Under the pieces are notes generated by a model, which saw only the letters and a list, made by a program, of their open reading frames with translations, was not told the DNA's origin and made no database searches. The position numbers and the translations under genes are program-made. This document shows, piece by piece, positions 1-7,410 of a stretch of DNA of 26,085 nucleotides (positions are counted from its first letter, which is position 1; the number at the start of each line of letters is the position of its first letter). The DNA is from Acidobacteriota bacterium (lineage in GTDB: Bacteria; Acidobacteriota; Vicinamibacteria; Marinacidobacterales; SMYC01): the NCBI GenBank assembly GCA_029263435.1, contig JAJCXL010000350.1, positions 1-26,085 of the forward strand, given 5' to 3'.

Positions 1-159
1 GTGCTCGCCGATGAAACGGGAACCGCGTCCGCAGCGATTCCTTCGTCGGGGAGGTGGTACCTACGAGCGATTCATATGGTTCGAGTCGAGGACGACCCCG
101 AAGTGGATTGGGAAAGCTTCTGGTGCACCGCCACTTTCGAGGTAAAGGAGATCGATTGA
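1..159 (+). CDS. C-terminal end of an unidentified protein (partial, 5' end outside window)
   Basis: Frame 1 is open from the first base to a TGA at 157-159 and encodes about 52 residues ending in TFEVKEID. The reading frame has mixed, protein-like composition (RWYLRAIHMV, DDPEVDWESFW) and no obvious family match that I can recognise. Its stop codon overlaps the TTG start of homoserine dehydrogenase (TTG 156-158, TGA 157-159), the classic 4-nt overlap of translationally coupled genes. The ribosome binding site of the next gene lies inside this frame. It is therefore most likely the first visible gene of an operon with homoserine dehydrogenase, possibly an amino-acid metabolism gene, but its function cannot be read from this fragment. 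Confidence 0.55.
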   Translation: MLADETGTASAAIPSSGRWYLRAIHMVRVEDDPEVDWESFWCTATFEVKEID

Positions 160-1181
160 AGCGGATACCTCGGGTCGTTTTCGGGTTCGGAAGTGTCGGC
201 CGAGCGGTCGCGCAACTGATAGAGGACAACGAGGGCTATGAGAGCGAGGGCGTGAAGCTCGAGCTCGACTCGGTCTTCGATCGGGGCGGCGGCGTCGGCG
301 TGCGAGGGGTTCCGGTCGAAAGGCTCCTCGAAGCCAAGGCCCGAACCGGCACGGTCACAGCCGCGTCGGACAGCCGTGCGGTAGAGCTCGATCTGGCTCT
401 CGAGCAATGTCCCGGCGGGGTGTTGGTGGATGCGAGTGTCACGGACGCCGCGACGGGAGAGCCTGGCTTCAGCGCGGCCGAAAGAGCTCTTCGACGTGGC
501 CTTTCAGTGGTCTTCGCGAGCAAAGGCCCACTGGTGGCTCGCTATCGAGAGCTGTCAGCGCTCAAAGAGGAGTTCTCCGGTGAGCTCGGAGCGTCGGCTG
601 CGGTGGGTATCCCGCTGCCTGTGCTCGACGTCGGCATCTCCGGTCTTCGCGGCGCCGGATTGCGTCGTGCCCGGGGCGTGCTCAACGACACCGCGAATCA
701 GATCCTCAGAGACCTCGAGGCCGGAAGAACCGTCGACGAAGCCATTGCCGCAGCACGAAAGGCCGGAATCATCGAGGAGGATGAGAGCCTGGATATCGAC
801 GGCTGGGACGCTGCCTACAAGCTTCTCATCCTCGCGAGGATGTTTTGGAATGAGACCTTGGAGCTCGGAGACGTCCGCACGACCGGCATTCGAGGCCTCG
901 GGCGGCCCGAGCTCGACGAGGCGAAGGCGATGGGCGAGAGAATTCGTCTCGTCGCCACCGGAGAGCTCCGTGAGGACGGCGTCGTCGGGCTTTCGGTCGC
1001 GCCGGAGCGCCTCGACGCTGAGGACCCACTGTTTTCTCTGCGCGCTGGCGAAAAGGGCTTCGTCTTCGAGACCGAGCACATGGGGCGAGTGACCATCAAG
1101 ACTGAAAAAGGGGGACCGAGGACGACCGCGGCCTGCGTTCTCAAAGACGTACTGAATATCGCACTCAGAAGCGTCCGCTAA
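156..1181 (+). CDS. hom: homoserine dehydrogenase, short form without ACT domain
   Basis: Catalyses NAD(P)-dependent interconversion of aspartate semialdehyde and homoserine in the cytosol, the branch point to threonine and methionine. The 341-residue protein has an N-terminal Rossmann fold with GFGSVG at residues 10-15. The family catalytic region follows: GIPLPVLD, then VLNDTANQIL (family usual: ILNGTTNYIL), then DIDGWDAAYK with the catalytic lysine at K222. The protein ends without the C-terminal ACT regulatory domain of classical enzymes, so allosteric threonine control is not expected through this chain. I chose the TTG at 156 because AAAGGAG lies 5 nt upstream, the start overlaps the preceding stop, and residue 1 falls just before the first beta strand. 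A longer frame from 54 would add about 34 non-conserved residues. The G-to-D change in LNGT is a family-level deviation worth noting. Identification is firm; exact substrate preference is inferred. Confidence 0.9.
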   Translation: MKRIPRVVFGFGSVGRAVAQLIEDNEGYESEGVKLELDSVFDRGGGVGVRGVPVERLLEAKARTGTVTAASDSRAVELDLALEQCPGGVLVDASVTDAATGEPGFSAAERALRRGLSVVFASKGPLVARYRELSALKEEFSGELGASAAVGIPLPVLDVGISGLRGAGLRRARGVLNDTANQILRDLEAGRTVDEAIAAARKAGIIEEDESLDIDGWDAAYKLLILARMFWNETLELGDVRTTGIRGLGRPELDEAKAMGERIRLVATGELREDGVVGLSVAPERLDAEDPLFSLRAGEKGFVFETEHMGRVTIKTEKGGPRTTAACVLKDVLNIALRSVR

Positions 1182-1184
1182 GAG

Positions 1185-1205
1185 CGCTTTAAAACAAGCG
1201 TTTTT
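1185..1205 (+). terminator. short hairpin plus T-run, candidate terminator of hom
   Basis: Four bases after the hom stop, CGCTT (1185-1189) pairs with AAGCG (1196-1200) across a 6-nt loop and is followed by five T residues (1201-1205). The stem is only 5 bp and AT-rich, so it would be a weak intrinsic terminator. It also contains the stop codon of the convergent DUF72 gene. Confidence 0.4.
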
Positions 1206-2151
1206 GAATCGGCTCATCCGTCTCCGTGACGTTTTGGAGCACCGGATAATGAGCGACGAGAGAGGCGGGCGCTCGGACCCGCCGCCGCTCGATCCGGGCT
1301 CGAATCTGGAGGGCGTTGACGACCGCTTGCCCCCGATAGTGATTGTTCGTGATGACGAAGGTCTCGGACGCGTTCTCGCTGACCTCCGAGATACTGTCCA
1401 CCCACGGGTCGAGCTCCTCCGCGCTATAGAGATAGTCGTAGCGTTGATCTCTTCCGGCGTCTTCATTGAACCATTGGGCGTAATTTCTTCCGTGAAAACG
1501 GAAGTAGCCGACCTCACTCGTGGTCTCTCGGCTCGGAGAGAGCGAGCGCCCGATCACGGGCTGGTCGATGTTGCAAAACCCGACCCGAAGGCGTCTGAGG
1601 AGCTCGAAGAACTCGGGTTGGGACCAAGAGTCGTGTCGGATCTCGACGACCCTGGGATAGTCGCGAAGGCGTTCGAGAAGCTCCTCCAGATAAGCCTCGT
1701 TGGAAGCGTCGTGCTTGAAGGACCACGGAAACTGGAGCAGGAGAGCTCCGAGCACGCCGGCCTCTTGAAGGGGGCTCAGCGCGCGAACGAAATCGAGAAG
1801 GTCGGATTCTGCGGGTCCACGCTCGTGCGTGAGTCCGCGATACAGCTTGATCGAGAATTTGAACCGAGGGTTATGTTCAACCCGACGGACCCAAGAGCTC
1901 GTCGTCCGGACGGTCGGTATCCGATAGAAGGGGCTGTTGACTTCGACGGTGTCGAAGTAGCTCGCGAGATGGACGAGCCCGTCTATCCGAGTCCCCGGGG
2001 GATAAACGATACCGTCCCAGTCCGGATAGGACCACCCTGCCACCCCGGTGAATAGGGTCGTCGGCGTCTCGCTCAGTCGGTCTTGAGGTTGAGGCTCTGC
2101 ACCCACTCGCCGGCTTGCTCGCGAGAGCGGACCTTTCGAAAATCCCGCCAC
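1189..2151 (-). CDS. DUF72 (YecE-like) TIM-barrel protein
   Basis: DUF72 proteins are TIM-barrel proteins of unknown biochemical role; some are suspected nucleases or metal-dependent hydrolases, none is settled. The family signature near the N-terminus is clear: TGVAGWSYPDWDGIVYPP, then YFDTVEVNSPFYRIP, KFSIKLYRGLTHER, and later YFRFHGRN and FVITNNHYRGQAVVNA. Length (about 280-320 residues) suits the family. The start is uncertain: the GTG at 2151 overlaps the upstream UPF0158 gene by 79 nt and gives an arginine-rich leader not typical of the family. A GTG at 2106 is an alternative that would begin closer to the conserved domain. It is downstream of UPF0158 on the same strand, so the two are probably co-transcribed, and it converges on hom with only a few bases between the stops. 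Confidence 0.85.
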   Translation of the reverse strand: MAGFSKGPLSRASRRVGAEPQPQDRLSETPTTLFTGVAGWSYPDWDGIVYPPGTRIDGLVHLASYFDTVEVNSPFYRIPTVRTTSSWVRRVEHNPRFKFSIKLYRGLTHERGPAESDLLDFVRALSPLQEAGVLGALLLQFPWSFKHDASNEAYLEELLERLRDYPRVVEIRHDSWSQPEFFELLRRLRVGFCNIDQPVIGRSLSPSRETTSEVGYFRFHGRNYAQWFNEDAGRDQRYDYLYSAEELDPWVDSISEVSENASETFVITNNHYRGQAVVNALQIRARIERRRVRAPASLVAHYPVLQNVTETDEPIQKRLF

Positions 2152-2489
2152 GCTTCGCGCGCGTCACGATGTTTTTCCACGAAATCAGCGAACTTGGCTC
2201 CGTCGTGGTCGTCCTCGATGACCTTGTCCAGCTTTTCGCGGAGCTCCCCTTCGAGACTCTCGACGAAAGAATCTTGCTCTTTTAGAGCTTGCTCTAGCGT
2301 CGGTTTCGGAACTTGAATATAGCGACCTCGGGTATCGGATTCGAGCGCCCATACGAGCTCTTGGGTTTCCGGGTCCACGTGATCTTCGAGGACATTGAAC
2401 ACCCGTCCGGAGTCGCCGTCGAGGTAGTAACTCCGTTCTACCGAGTCATCGCTGAAAGCAACGACCACCGCTTCCAGATCGACTTTCAC
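2073..2489 (-). CDS. UPF0158 family protein
   Basis: A 138-residue acidic cytosolic protein matching the UPF0158 pattern: an N-terminal beta-rich part with DDSVERSYYLDGDSGRVF, the central RYIQVPKPTLEQALKEQDSFVESL, and a helical C-terminal half ending in AWRDFRKVRSREQAGEWVQS. The family has no established function. The GTG start at 2489 is preceded by AGGAGGG about 11 nt upstream, a strong but rather distant ribosome binding site. It is the first gene of a probable two-gene unit with DUF72. An AT-rich inverted repeat lies about 43 nt upstream (2532-2569) and could be its operator or promoter. Confidence 0.75.
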   Translation of the reverse strand: MKVDLEAVVVAFSDDSVERSYYLDGDSGRVFNVLEDHVDPETQELVWALESDTRGRYIQVPKPTLEQALKEQDSFVESLEGELREKLDKVIEDDHDGAKFADFVEKHRDAREAWRDFRKVRSREQAGEWVQSLNLKTD

Positions 2490-2531
2490 CGCGTTGTTTC
2501 CCTCCTATGGTTGGCGGTTTGTAGTTCCGCT

Positions 2532-2569
2532 ATCAAATATGACGTGACGAATATCATTGGTTATTTGAT
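2532..2569. repeat. 8-bp inverted repeat in AT-rich upstream region of UPF0158
   Basis: ATCAAATA (2532-2539) and TATTTGAT (2562-2569) are perfect inverted copies separated by 22 nt, in a markedly AT-rich patch inside GC-rich surroundings. The position, 43 nt upstream of the UPF0158 start, suits an operator or promoter region. No binding protein can be named. Confidence 0.4.
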
Positions 2570-2618
2570 CGGCGTGAGCGCTAGAAGTTGATGGTTGAGC
2601 GTGTCTACTATTCTAGTC

Positions 2619-2660
2619 GACGGGGAAAGGGTGCATCAAGCAACTAAAGGCACCCCCGTC
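2619..2660 (-). terminator. imperfect hairpin after acyl-CoA dehydrogenase, possible terminator
   Basis: Just beyond the acyl-CoA dehydrogenase stop, GACGG (2619-2623) pairs with CCGTC (2656-2660) and GGGTGC (2629-2634) with GCACCC (2650-2655), with a one-sided 5-nt bulge and a 15-nt loop. No good T-run follows on the minus strand, so this may be a transcript-end structure rather than a textbook intrinsic terminator. The rest of 2490-2671 holds only the upstream inverted repeat and no gene. Confidence 0.35.
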
Positions 2661-2671
2661 TGCCGATGGTC

Positions 2672-3877
2672 TCAGGATTTCTCGTATTTCGGCAGGGAGA
2701 CACGAGTGGGCTTGTCCACTCGATAACCCAGAGCGTAGTCCGCCTGCATCAACGTATGGATCTCTCGGGTGCCTTCATAAATGACCGCGCCCTTCGAGTT
2801 CCGCCAGAAGCGACCGACTGGATATTCGTCGGAATAGCCGTAGGAGCCGAAGATCTGTACCGCGTCCGAGCCTGCGCGCTCAGACGCAACGGTGGAGACC
2901 CATTTTGCGAGCGAAGTCTCCTTGGTATTTCTCCGACCTTCGTTCTTTAACACGCCAGCCTTGAGCCAGAGCAAACGCGAGCACTCATAGTCGCGAGCCA
3001 TGTTCGCGATCATCTGTTTCACGAGCTGGTGCTGGCCGATGGCCTGGCCGAAGGTGTGCCGCTCGTTCGCCCAACCGACGCTCGCATCGAGACAAGCTCG
3101 GATCAATCCGGTCGCTCCGGCCGCGACGGTATAGCGTCCTTGATCGAGCGCGAACATCGCAATCTTGAACCCTTCGCCCTCGTTTCCCAGTAGATTGTCT
3201 TCGGACACTTCGACGTCGGTGAGGCTGAACCAGCCCGTGTTGCCGGCCTTGATACCCCACTTGTGGGTCATGGCGCCGCTTTCGAAGCCGTCGTAGCCGC
3301 GCTCGACGATGAAGGCTGACAAACCGCTATGGTCGCGGTTCTTCTTCTTCTCGAGATCGGTCCACGCGATGACGAGGAAGTTATCCGCGACCTCTGCCAG
3401 TGAGATCCAGTGCTTCTCACCGTTGAGAAGGTAGCGATCGCCCTTTTTTACCGCGGTGGTCTGAATGCCGACGGCATCGCTCCCCGCATTGGGCTCGGTC
3501 AGTCCGTAGGTGGCGATCTTCTCGCCTTTCGCTTGCGGGACGAGATAGCGCTCTTTCTGGTCGTCGCTACCCCAAGAGAGCAGCGAAAGACAATTGAGTC
3601 CGACGTGAACGGACATGAGGACGCGGAGGGAGGTGTCGACATATTCGAGCTCTTCGCACGCGAGCCCCAATGAGACGTAGTCCATCCCAGCACCGCCATA
3701 GGATTCCGGGACACAGATGCCGAGCAGGTTGAGCTTCGCCATCTTCTGGAGGATGGAACGGTCGAAATGTTTCTTACTGTCGTTTTCTTGGATGTGAGGA
3801 GCGACTTCTTTGGCGGCGAAATCGCGAACCATCGTCTCTACCGCGAGATGGTCCTCCTCTAGATCGAAGTTGATCAT
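2672..3877 (-). CDS. acyl-CoA dehydrogenase (glutaryl-/short-chain-like subgroup)
   Basis: FAD enzyme that introduces a 2,3 double bond into an acyl-CoA, passing electrons to ETF. At 401 residues it is full length. It shows the helical N-terminal domain (YGGAGMDYVSLGLACEEL), the FAD/substrate loop YGLTEPNAGSDAVG, the middle beta domain with GEKHWISLAEVADNFLV, and the C-terminal helical domain with FGQAIGQHQLVKQMIANM, QIFGSYGYSDEYPVGRFWRN and IYEGTREIH. The glutamate at 368 in YEGT is the canonical catalytic base. The ending TLMQADYALGYR resembles glutaryl-CoA and related dehydrogenases more than medium-chain enzymes, but substrate cannot be fixed. The ATG is preceded by AGGAGAG. The enoyl-CoA hydratase lies immediately upstream on the same strand, a beta-oxidation-type pairing, although an extended -10 box in the gap suggests it also has its own promoter. 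Confidence 0.9.
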   Translation of the reverse strand: MINFDLEEDHLAVETMVRDFAAKEVAPHIQENDSKKHFDRSILQKMAKLNLLGICVPESYGGAGMDYVSLGLACEELEYVDTSLRVLMSVHVGLNCLSLLSWGSDDQKERYLVPQAKGEKIATYGLTEPNAGSDAVGIQTTAVKKGDRYLLNGEKHWISLAEVADNFLVIAWTDLEKKKNRDHSGLSAFIVERGYDGFESGAMTHKWGIKAGNTGWFSLTDVEVSEDNLLGNEGEGFKIAMFALDQGRYTVAAGATGLIRACLDASVGWANERHTFGQAIGQHQLVKQMIANMARDYECSRLLWLKAGVLKNEGRRNTKETSLAKWVSTVASERAGSDAVQIFGSYGYSDEYPVGRFWRNSKGAVIYEGTREIHTLMQADYALGYRVDKPTRVSLPKYEKS

Positions 3878-3900
3878 GAACTCTCCTGCAAAAGGTGGTC

Positions 3901-3909
3901 AGTATACCA
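3901..3909 (-). promoter_or_regulatory. extended -10 promoter for acyl-CoA dehydrogenase
   Basis: On the minus strand the sequence reads TGG-TATACT, an extended -10 element (TGn then 5 of 6 matches to TATAAT), with no convincing -35 box. Initiation about 7 nt downstream would leave a leader of roughly 17 nt that contains the AGGAGAG ribosome binding site. Confidence 0.45.
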
Positions 3910-3981
3910 GTCGTCGTCACGGGGCCGCTAGCGGATCCGTCGCGGCGAAGCCGAACGGTTCAGGTGGCACGGGCTGCTAGC

Positions 3982-4788
3982 CTACTTGTTCCGCCACTCC
4001 GGAGCGCGCCGCTCGCGAATGGCTCGCACACCTTCCTTGGCGTCCTCGGTCGACATCAGCTGGTCGAGGTAGACGCTCGCGGTGTGCCGCAATCCTTCGT
4101 CCATGCTCAAGCCCATCGAATCGGCGACGGCGCGCCGGGCGAGTCTGAGCACGGGGGTGGAAAAGCCTCTCAAGAAACCGATCCAACGCTGGGTCTCGGC
4201 GTCGATGGCGTCCGGTGCGATGGCGCGGGTGATGAGACCGATAGACTCGGCCTCGCGTGCTTCGTAGATTCTGCCCGTCAAAATCATCTCCATCGCACGG
4301 TGCCTTCCGATGAGGCGCGGATATAGAGTTGGAGCGACGGTTGGAAACAAACCGGCTTTCAGCTCGGGCTGGCCGAGCTTCGAGCCTTCCGAGGCGAAGC
4401 AAAAGTCGCAGCTTGCGGCCAACTCGCAGCCGGCGCCCACCGCCATTCCTTTCACGACCGAGATGCTCACGCATTCCAGGTCCTGGAGCTTTCGAACCAC
4501 ACGGTGAAACGACTCGAGGAGTTGATAAGTGTGCTCGTCGGTGTGCTCTGCGAGCTCGAGCCCACTCGAGAACGCCTGCTCCGAGCCCAGGAGCAAAGCA
4601 ATCTTCAGGCTCTCATCGCGCTCGGCTTGCTCGAGAGCTTCGTGGAGCGCTTCGAGGGTCGCGACGCTGAGAGCGTTTCTTGCCTCAGGCCGGGACAGGG
4701 TGACGTGAGCGACATCCCCGTCGACTCGGAATGTAACCGGAGGCGGCGACGTCGACATGGCGGTTGTGTCGTCGATCGGGTCGTCCAT
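3982..4788 (-). CDS. enoyl-CoA hydratase/isomerase (crotonase) family protein
   Basis: Crotonase-fold enzyme acting on acyl-CoA thioesters. The 268-residue protein has the usual N-terminal VTLSRPEARNALS and the oxyanion region AFSSGLELAEH. Both catalytic glutamates of true hydratases are present: E122 in GCELAASCD and E142 in LGQPELKAG, spaced 20 residues apart as in rat crotonase (E144/E164). After the second one the protein reads GLFPTVAPTLYPRLIGRHRAMEM rather than the common IPGAGGTQRL. A GVFPP-A type continuation is also known from dienoyl-CoA hydratases of aromatic degradation, so the substrate may not be a simple fatty enoyl-CoA. The start is uncertain: ATG at 4788 or at 4758; neither has a clear ribosome binding site. 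It sits upstream of acyl-CoA dehydrogenase on the same strand. Confidence 0.85.
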   Translation of the reverse strand: MDDPIDDTTAMSTSPPPVTFRVDGDVAHVTLSRPEARNALSVATLEALHEALEQAERDESLKIALLLGSEQAFSSGLELAEHTDEHTYQLLESFHRVVRKLQDLECVSISVVKGMAVGAGCELAASCDFCFASEGSKLGQPELKAGLFPTVAPTLYPRLIGRHRAMEMILTGRIYEAREAESIGLITRAIAPDAIDAETQRWIGFLRGFSTPVLRLARRAVADSMGLSMDEGLRHTASVYLDQLMSTEDAKEGVRAIRERRAPEWRNK

Positions 4789-4799
4789 AAATGAGAATG

Positions 4800-4859
4800 C
4801 TAGCACACGGCTCTCGGGATCTCGACGTGTGTGTAGCTCGAGAAACCAACTTGTGCTAG
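4800..4859. repeat. nested inverted repeats upstream of the hydratase
   Basis: CTAGCACA (4800-4807) and TGTGCTAG (4852-4859) are perfect 8-bp inverted copies. Between them CTCGA and TCGAG (about 4821-4842) form a second inverted pair. The element begins 12 nt upstream of the chosen hydratase start, in the divergent region before the protease gene. It may be an operator or a structured leader. Nothing else is evident in 4860-5019. Confidence 0.35.
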
Positions 4860-5019
4860 AAAGGAAAGACAAGCCTTTAACGGAGTAACGACGCCGGGCG
4901 ATTCCCCGGGTCCACGATGCGGCGATACCCCGTCGGAGCGGCGCCGTCGCTCTCGACGAGGATAGCGACGACGTGGCCGGGTAGCGCCCGATTCTTGGTG
5001 TGTTGGCTTAGGTGACCGA

Positions 5020-6600
5020 ATGAACTGTCCGAAATGCGACTTCGAGACCACCGAGGCGTCATGTCCTCGCTGCGGTGTCGTGTTCGCCAAGCTTGGCCGG
5101 GACCGGCCATCACGTGCGGAGTCCGCGCCGCCTCCGTCACCGCCTGCAGCGCCCGTTTCTCGCATCAACCGGGCACCGATGGGCGCCCAAGATCGACAAC
5201 CGTTCTCCTTCGTCAATGCTGGTTTGTTGACAGTGCTGCTTTCCGTCTCGGGCTACTACGCGTGGACGATGCTCCGGCCACCCGAAGAGCCCGGCGAGGC
5301 CTCGATGGCTCCGACGAGCGTCGCGGCAGGCCTGCCACCGGAACGACTCGCTCCCTCTCGAGCGCCATCTACGGGCGAGCCCGTGCCTCCTCTGCTGCTC
5401 GAGGGTTTGACGGTCGTGGAAGCTCCGGACGTGTCAGAGCTCGTGGTGACGGAGGCTGTCGAGATTCCGGATCTGCCGGAGTTGACGGCGCGCTCCGTGA
5501 CGCCGGCCGTCCTCGCGTGGGCGGCGGATTTGGCCCGGAAGAACCCCGGCGTCGACGAGTTGAGAGACTACGTCATTGCAGCTCATTTCGTCGCGGCAGG
5601 ACGGGAGACCCGCGCCGGACGCTATCGTGAGGCCTTGCGGCTGCTCGACGCGTGCGAGGACTGGGGGCCGCCCGCCGGAGACGTCGCCTCCTTTCGTGCT
5701 GCCATTCACGGCGCGCAGGAAGAATGGGAGCCGGCGCTCAAATGGGCGCAGCTGGCGATAGCCTCCGGTTCGCGCGCCAATCCTGCGGAAATGCACCACA
5801 TTATCGGCAAGGTGCATTACTACCGGGAGGAGATGCCCAAGGCCATTCAGGCGTTTCGGACTGCGTTGGACATTCGCGACGACCCGGAGATCCGTACATC
5901 TTTGGACCGCGCTCTTCGCGAAGCCTCGAGCTCCGCTGGGCTGAGGAACCAGAAGCTTGCGCATTTCATCGTCCGCTACGAAGGTGGAACGATGGAGGAT
6001 ACCGGGCGGATGGTCATCGACACGATGGATCGCAGCTATGCGACGCTCGTCTCGCAATTGGGCTTCGAGCCTTCCGAGCGCGTCGTCGTCATCCTGTACT
6101 CTCGGCAAGACTACCGCGCCATGGGTGGACCGCATTGGTCGGCTGGGATGTTCGACGGCAAGATCCGTGTGCCGGTACAGGGCCTCGAGCGTCTAGACGA
6201 CGGCATCCGCACGACGCTTCATCACGAGCTCGCCCATGCTTTCATCCACTCACTCGCCGGAAAGGCGGCCCCTCGTTGGTTGCATGAAGGGATTGCGGAG
6301 TTCGTCGAGGGGATCCGCACGGAGCACAACGGCCCGCTATTGGCCGAGGCCCTCCAGCAAGGCGGTAGCTTTGCGCACTGCCTTTCTACCGTCCAGTGCA
6401 ATCCCCGATTGTTCTACGCGGCATCGGCGTCCGTGGTCGATTACCTGGTGCAGCAGCGTGGGTTGCGTGGGATCCGGGACGTTTTGGCGGCCCTAGGAAA
6501 TGGAACCGATGTCGATAGCGCCTTGCGTAAGGTCTTCTCGCGCGACGTGGGCTCACTGGTCCGTGACTGGGAGCATTTCGTCCGGCGAAGGTACGGGTGA
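5020..6600 (+). CDS. membrane-anchored zinc-ribbon/TPR metalloprotease (peptidase MA-like gluzincin)
   Basis: A 526-residue multidomain protein. Residues 3-18 form a zinc ribbon (CPKC then CPRC) followed by a proline-rich linker. A single membrane segment lies around residues 67-82 (AGLLTVLLSVSGYYAW). A second Pro/Ser-rich stretch leads to TPR-like helices at about 190-300 (YREALRLLDACEDWG, PKAIQAFRTALDI). The C-terminal domain carries HELAH at 402-406 and WLHEGIAEF with E423 as expected third zinc ligand, the HExxH plus EG arrangement of peptidase MA family gluzincins. The zinc ribbon would face the cytosol and the protease the periplasm; this topology is inferred from the single membrane span. 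ATG at 5020 is preceded by a weak AGGTG. Substrate is unknown. All catalytic residues expected for zinc peptidase activity are present, so it is probably active. Confidence 0.8.
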   Translation: MNCPKCDFETTEASCPRCGVVFAKLGRDRPSRAESAPPPSPPAAPVSRINRAPMGAQDRQPFSFVNAGLLTVLLSVSGYYAWTMLRPPEEPGEASMAPTSVAAGLPPERLAPSRAPSTGEPVPPLLLEGLTVVEAPDVSELVVTEAVEIPDLPELTARSVTPAVLAWAADLARKNPGVDELRDYVIAAHFVAAGRETRAGRYREALRLLDACEDWGPPAGDVASFRAAIHGAQEEWEPALKWAQLAIASGSRANPAEMHHIIGKVHYYREEMPKAIQAFRTALDIRDDPEIRTSLDRALREASSSAGLRNQKLAHFIVRYEGGTMEDTGRMVIDTMDRSYATLVSQLGFEPSERVVVILYSRQDYRAMGGPHWSAGMFDGKIRVPVQGLERLDDGIRTTLHHELAHAFIHSLAGKAAPRWLHEGIAEFVEGIRTEHNGPLLAEALQQGGSFAHCLSTVQCNPRLFYAASASVVDYLVQQRGLRGIRDVLAALGNGTDVDSALRKVFSRDVGSLVRDWEHFVRRRYG

Positions 6601-6638
6601 GCGTCGACCATGTCCAGCCTTCTTCATCGAAGGGGAGC

Positions 6639-6667
6639 TTGAACAAAACGCGTCGCTGCTGTTAAAT
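6639..6667 (+). promoter_or_regulatory. sigma70-type promoter for the zinc-ribbon/FHA gene
   Basis: TTGAAC (6639-6644) and TTAAAT (6662-6667) are spaced by exactly 17 nt, each matching 4 of 6 consensus positions, about 45 nt upstream of the ATG at 6712. The position between two same-strand genes suggests the FHA gene is transcribed separately from the protease. Confidence 0.45.
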
Positions 6668-6711
6668 TAGGCGCAGTTCAAAACAGCAGCCATTTTCGCA
6701 CCACGAGACCT

Positions 6712-7410
6712 ATGATTAGAGTCGCTTGTCCGCACTGCCAAACCAAATATCGTTTCGACGAAGCCCAGCTCGCGGGAAAGTCCCGTGTCAAAGCGAAATG
6801 TAAGAAATGCGATGGGAAGATCGATATCGACATCGCCCAAAGCACGCAAGACCAGACCATGGTCCGGTCGGTAGAGGAGCCGGCCCCGCCGGCCCCTGCG
6901 CCGAGCTCGGTGCCTTCGGCTCCGGTTCCCGCCGTTACGGCCACGGACGAAGCTTTCGGGGAGCCTCTTGGAGAGGCCGCTCAGGACGATGTGGATTTTG
7001 AGGGCGGGCAGCTCAGTACGGCGAGGGTGAGACGGTTGCGCTCAGACGAGCCCGCCGTCGATCAGACGATTACCGGTACGGCCATCGATAGCGAGATTCA
7101 GCTGCCGCCGGACAAGAAGTATTCGCTAGCCGTGCTTCAAGGCAAGGCCAGCGGGCAGATCTTCGAGATCCAAAAAGTACGGACTCTGCTCGGCCGAGCG
7201 GATAGCGATGTGATCATCGATGATCCGGAAGCGTCTCGACAACACGCTGCGATCGAGATCTATGGAGCGCGCGTCATGGTGGCTGATCTCAAGAGCACCA
7301 ACGGGACCTTCGTCGACGGGCAAGAGATCGACAAGAGCGAGCTTCAGAACCACTCCGAATTTCGTATCGGTGAGCATGTGTTCATGCTCATCGTCACCGA
7401 TCGCGAATAG
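6712..7410 (+). CDS. MJ0042-type zinc ribbon plus FHA domain protein
   Basis: Likely a cytosolic phosphothreonine-binding adaptor. The 232-residue protein starts with an MJ0042-type zinc ribbon (CPHC at residues 6-9, CKKC at about 31-34, with the family's YRFDEAQLAG between them). A low-complexity Pro/Ala/Glu linker follows. The C-terminal FHA domain is well conserved: G161-R162, S175-R176-Q177-H178 and N197-G198-T199, the residues that bind phosphothreonine. Such proteins usually work with a Ser/Thr kinase, but none is in the window; the nearby PP2C-type phosphatase (8262-10322) acts in the same type of signalling. The gene converges on rnc and their 3' ends overlap by 17 nt. The start ATG has only a weak purine-rich stretch before it. 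Confidence 0.85.
   Translation: MIRVACPHCQTKYRFDEAQLAGKSRVKAKCKKCDGKIDIDIAQSTQDQTMVRSVEEPAPPAPAPSSVPSAPVPAVTATDEAFGEPLGEAAQDDVDFEGGQLSTARVRRLRSDEPAVDQTITGTAIDSEIQLPPDKKYSLAVLQGKASGQIFEIQKVRTLLGRADSDVIIDDPEASRQHAAIEIYGARVMVADLKSTNGTFVDGQEIDKSELQNHSEFRIGEHVFMLIVTDRE

Noticed and set aside
54..155. N-terminal extension of homoserine dehydrogenase from GTG 54
   Set aside because: The extension is not conserved in type, overlaps the upstream frame by about 100 nt, and TTG 156 has a far better ribosome binding site and a stop-start overlap.
555..1517. Minus-strand frame of about 320 codons opposite hom
   Set aside because: It runs through the antisense of hom into the DUF72 region, is Ser/Arg-rich and has no domain.
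1204..2055. Long plus-strand frame opposite DUF72
   Set aside because: DUF72 motifs are on the minus strand; the plus frame has no family features.
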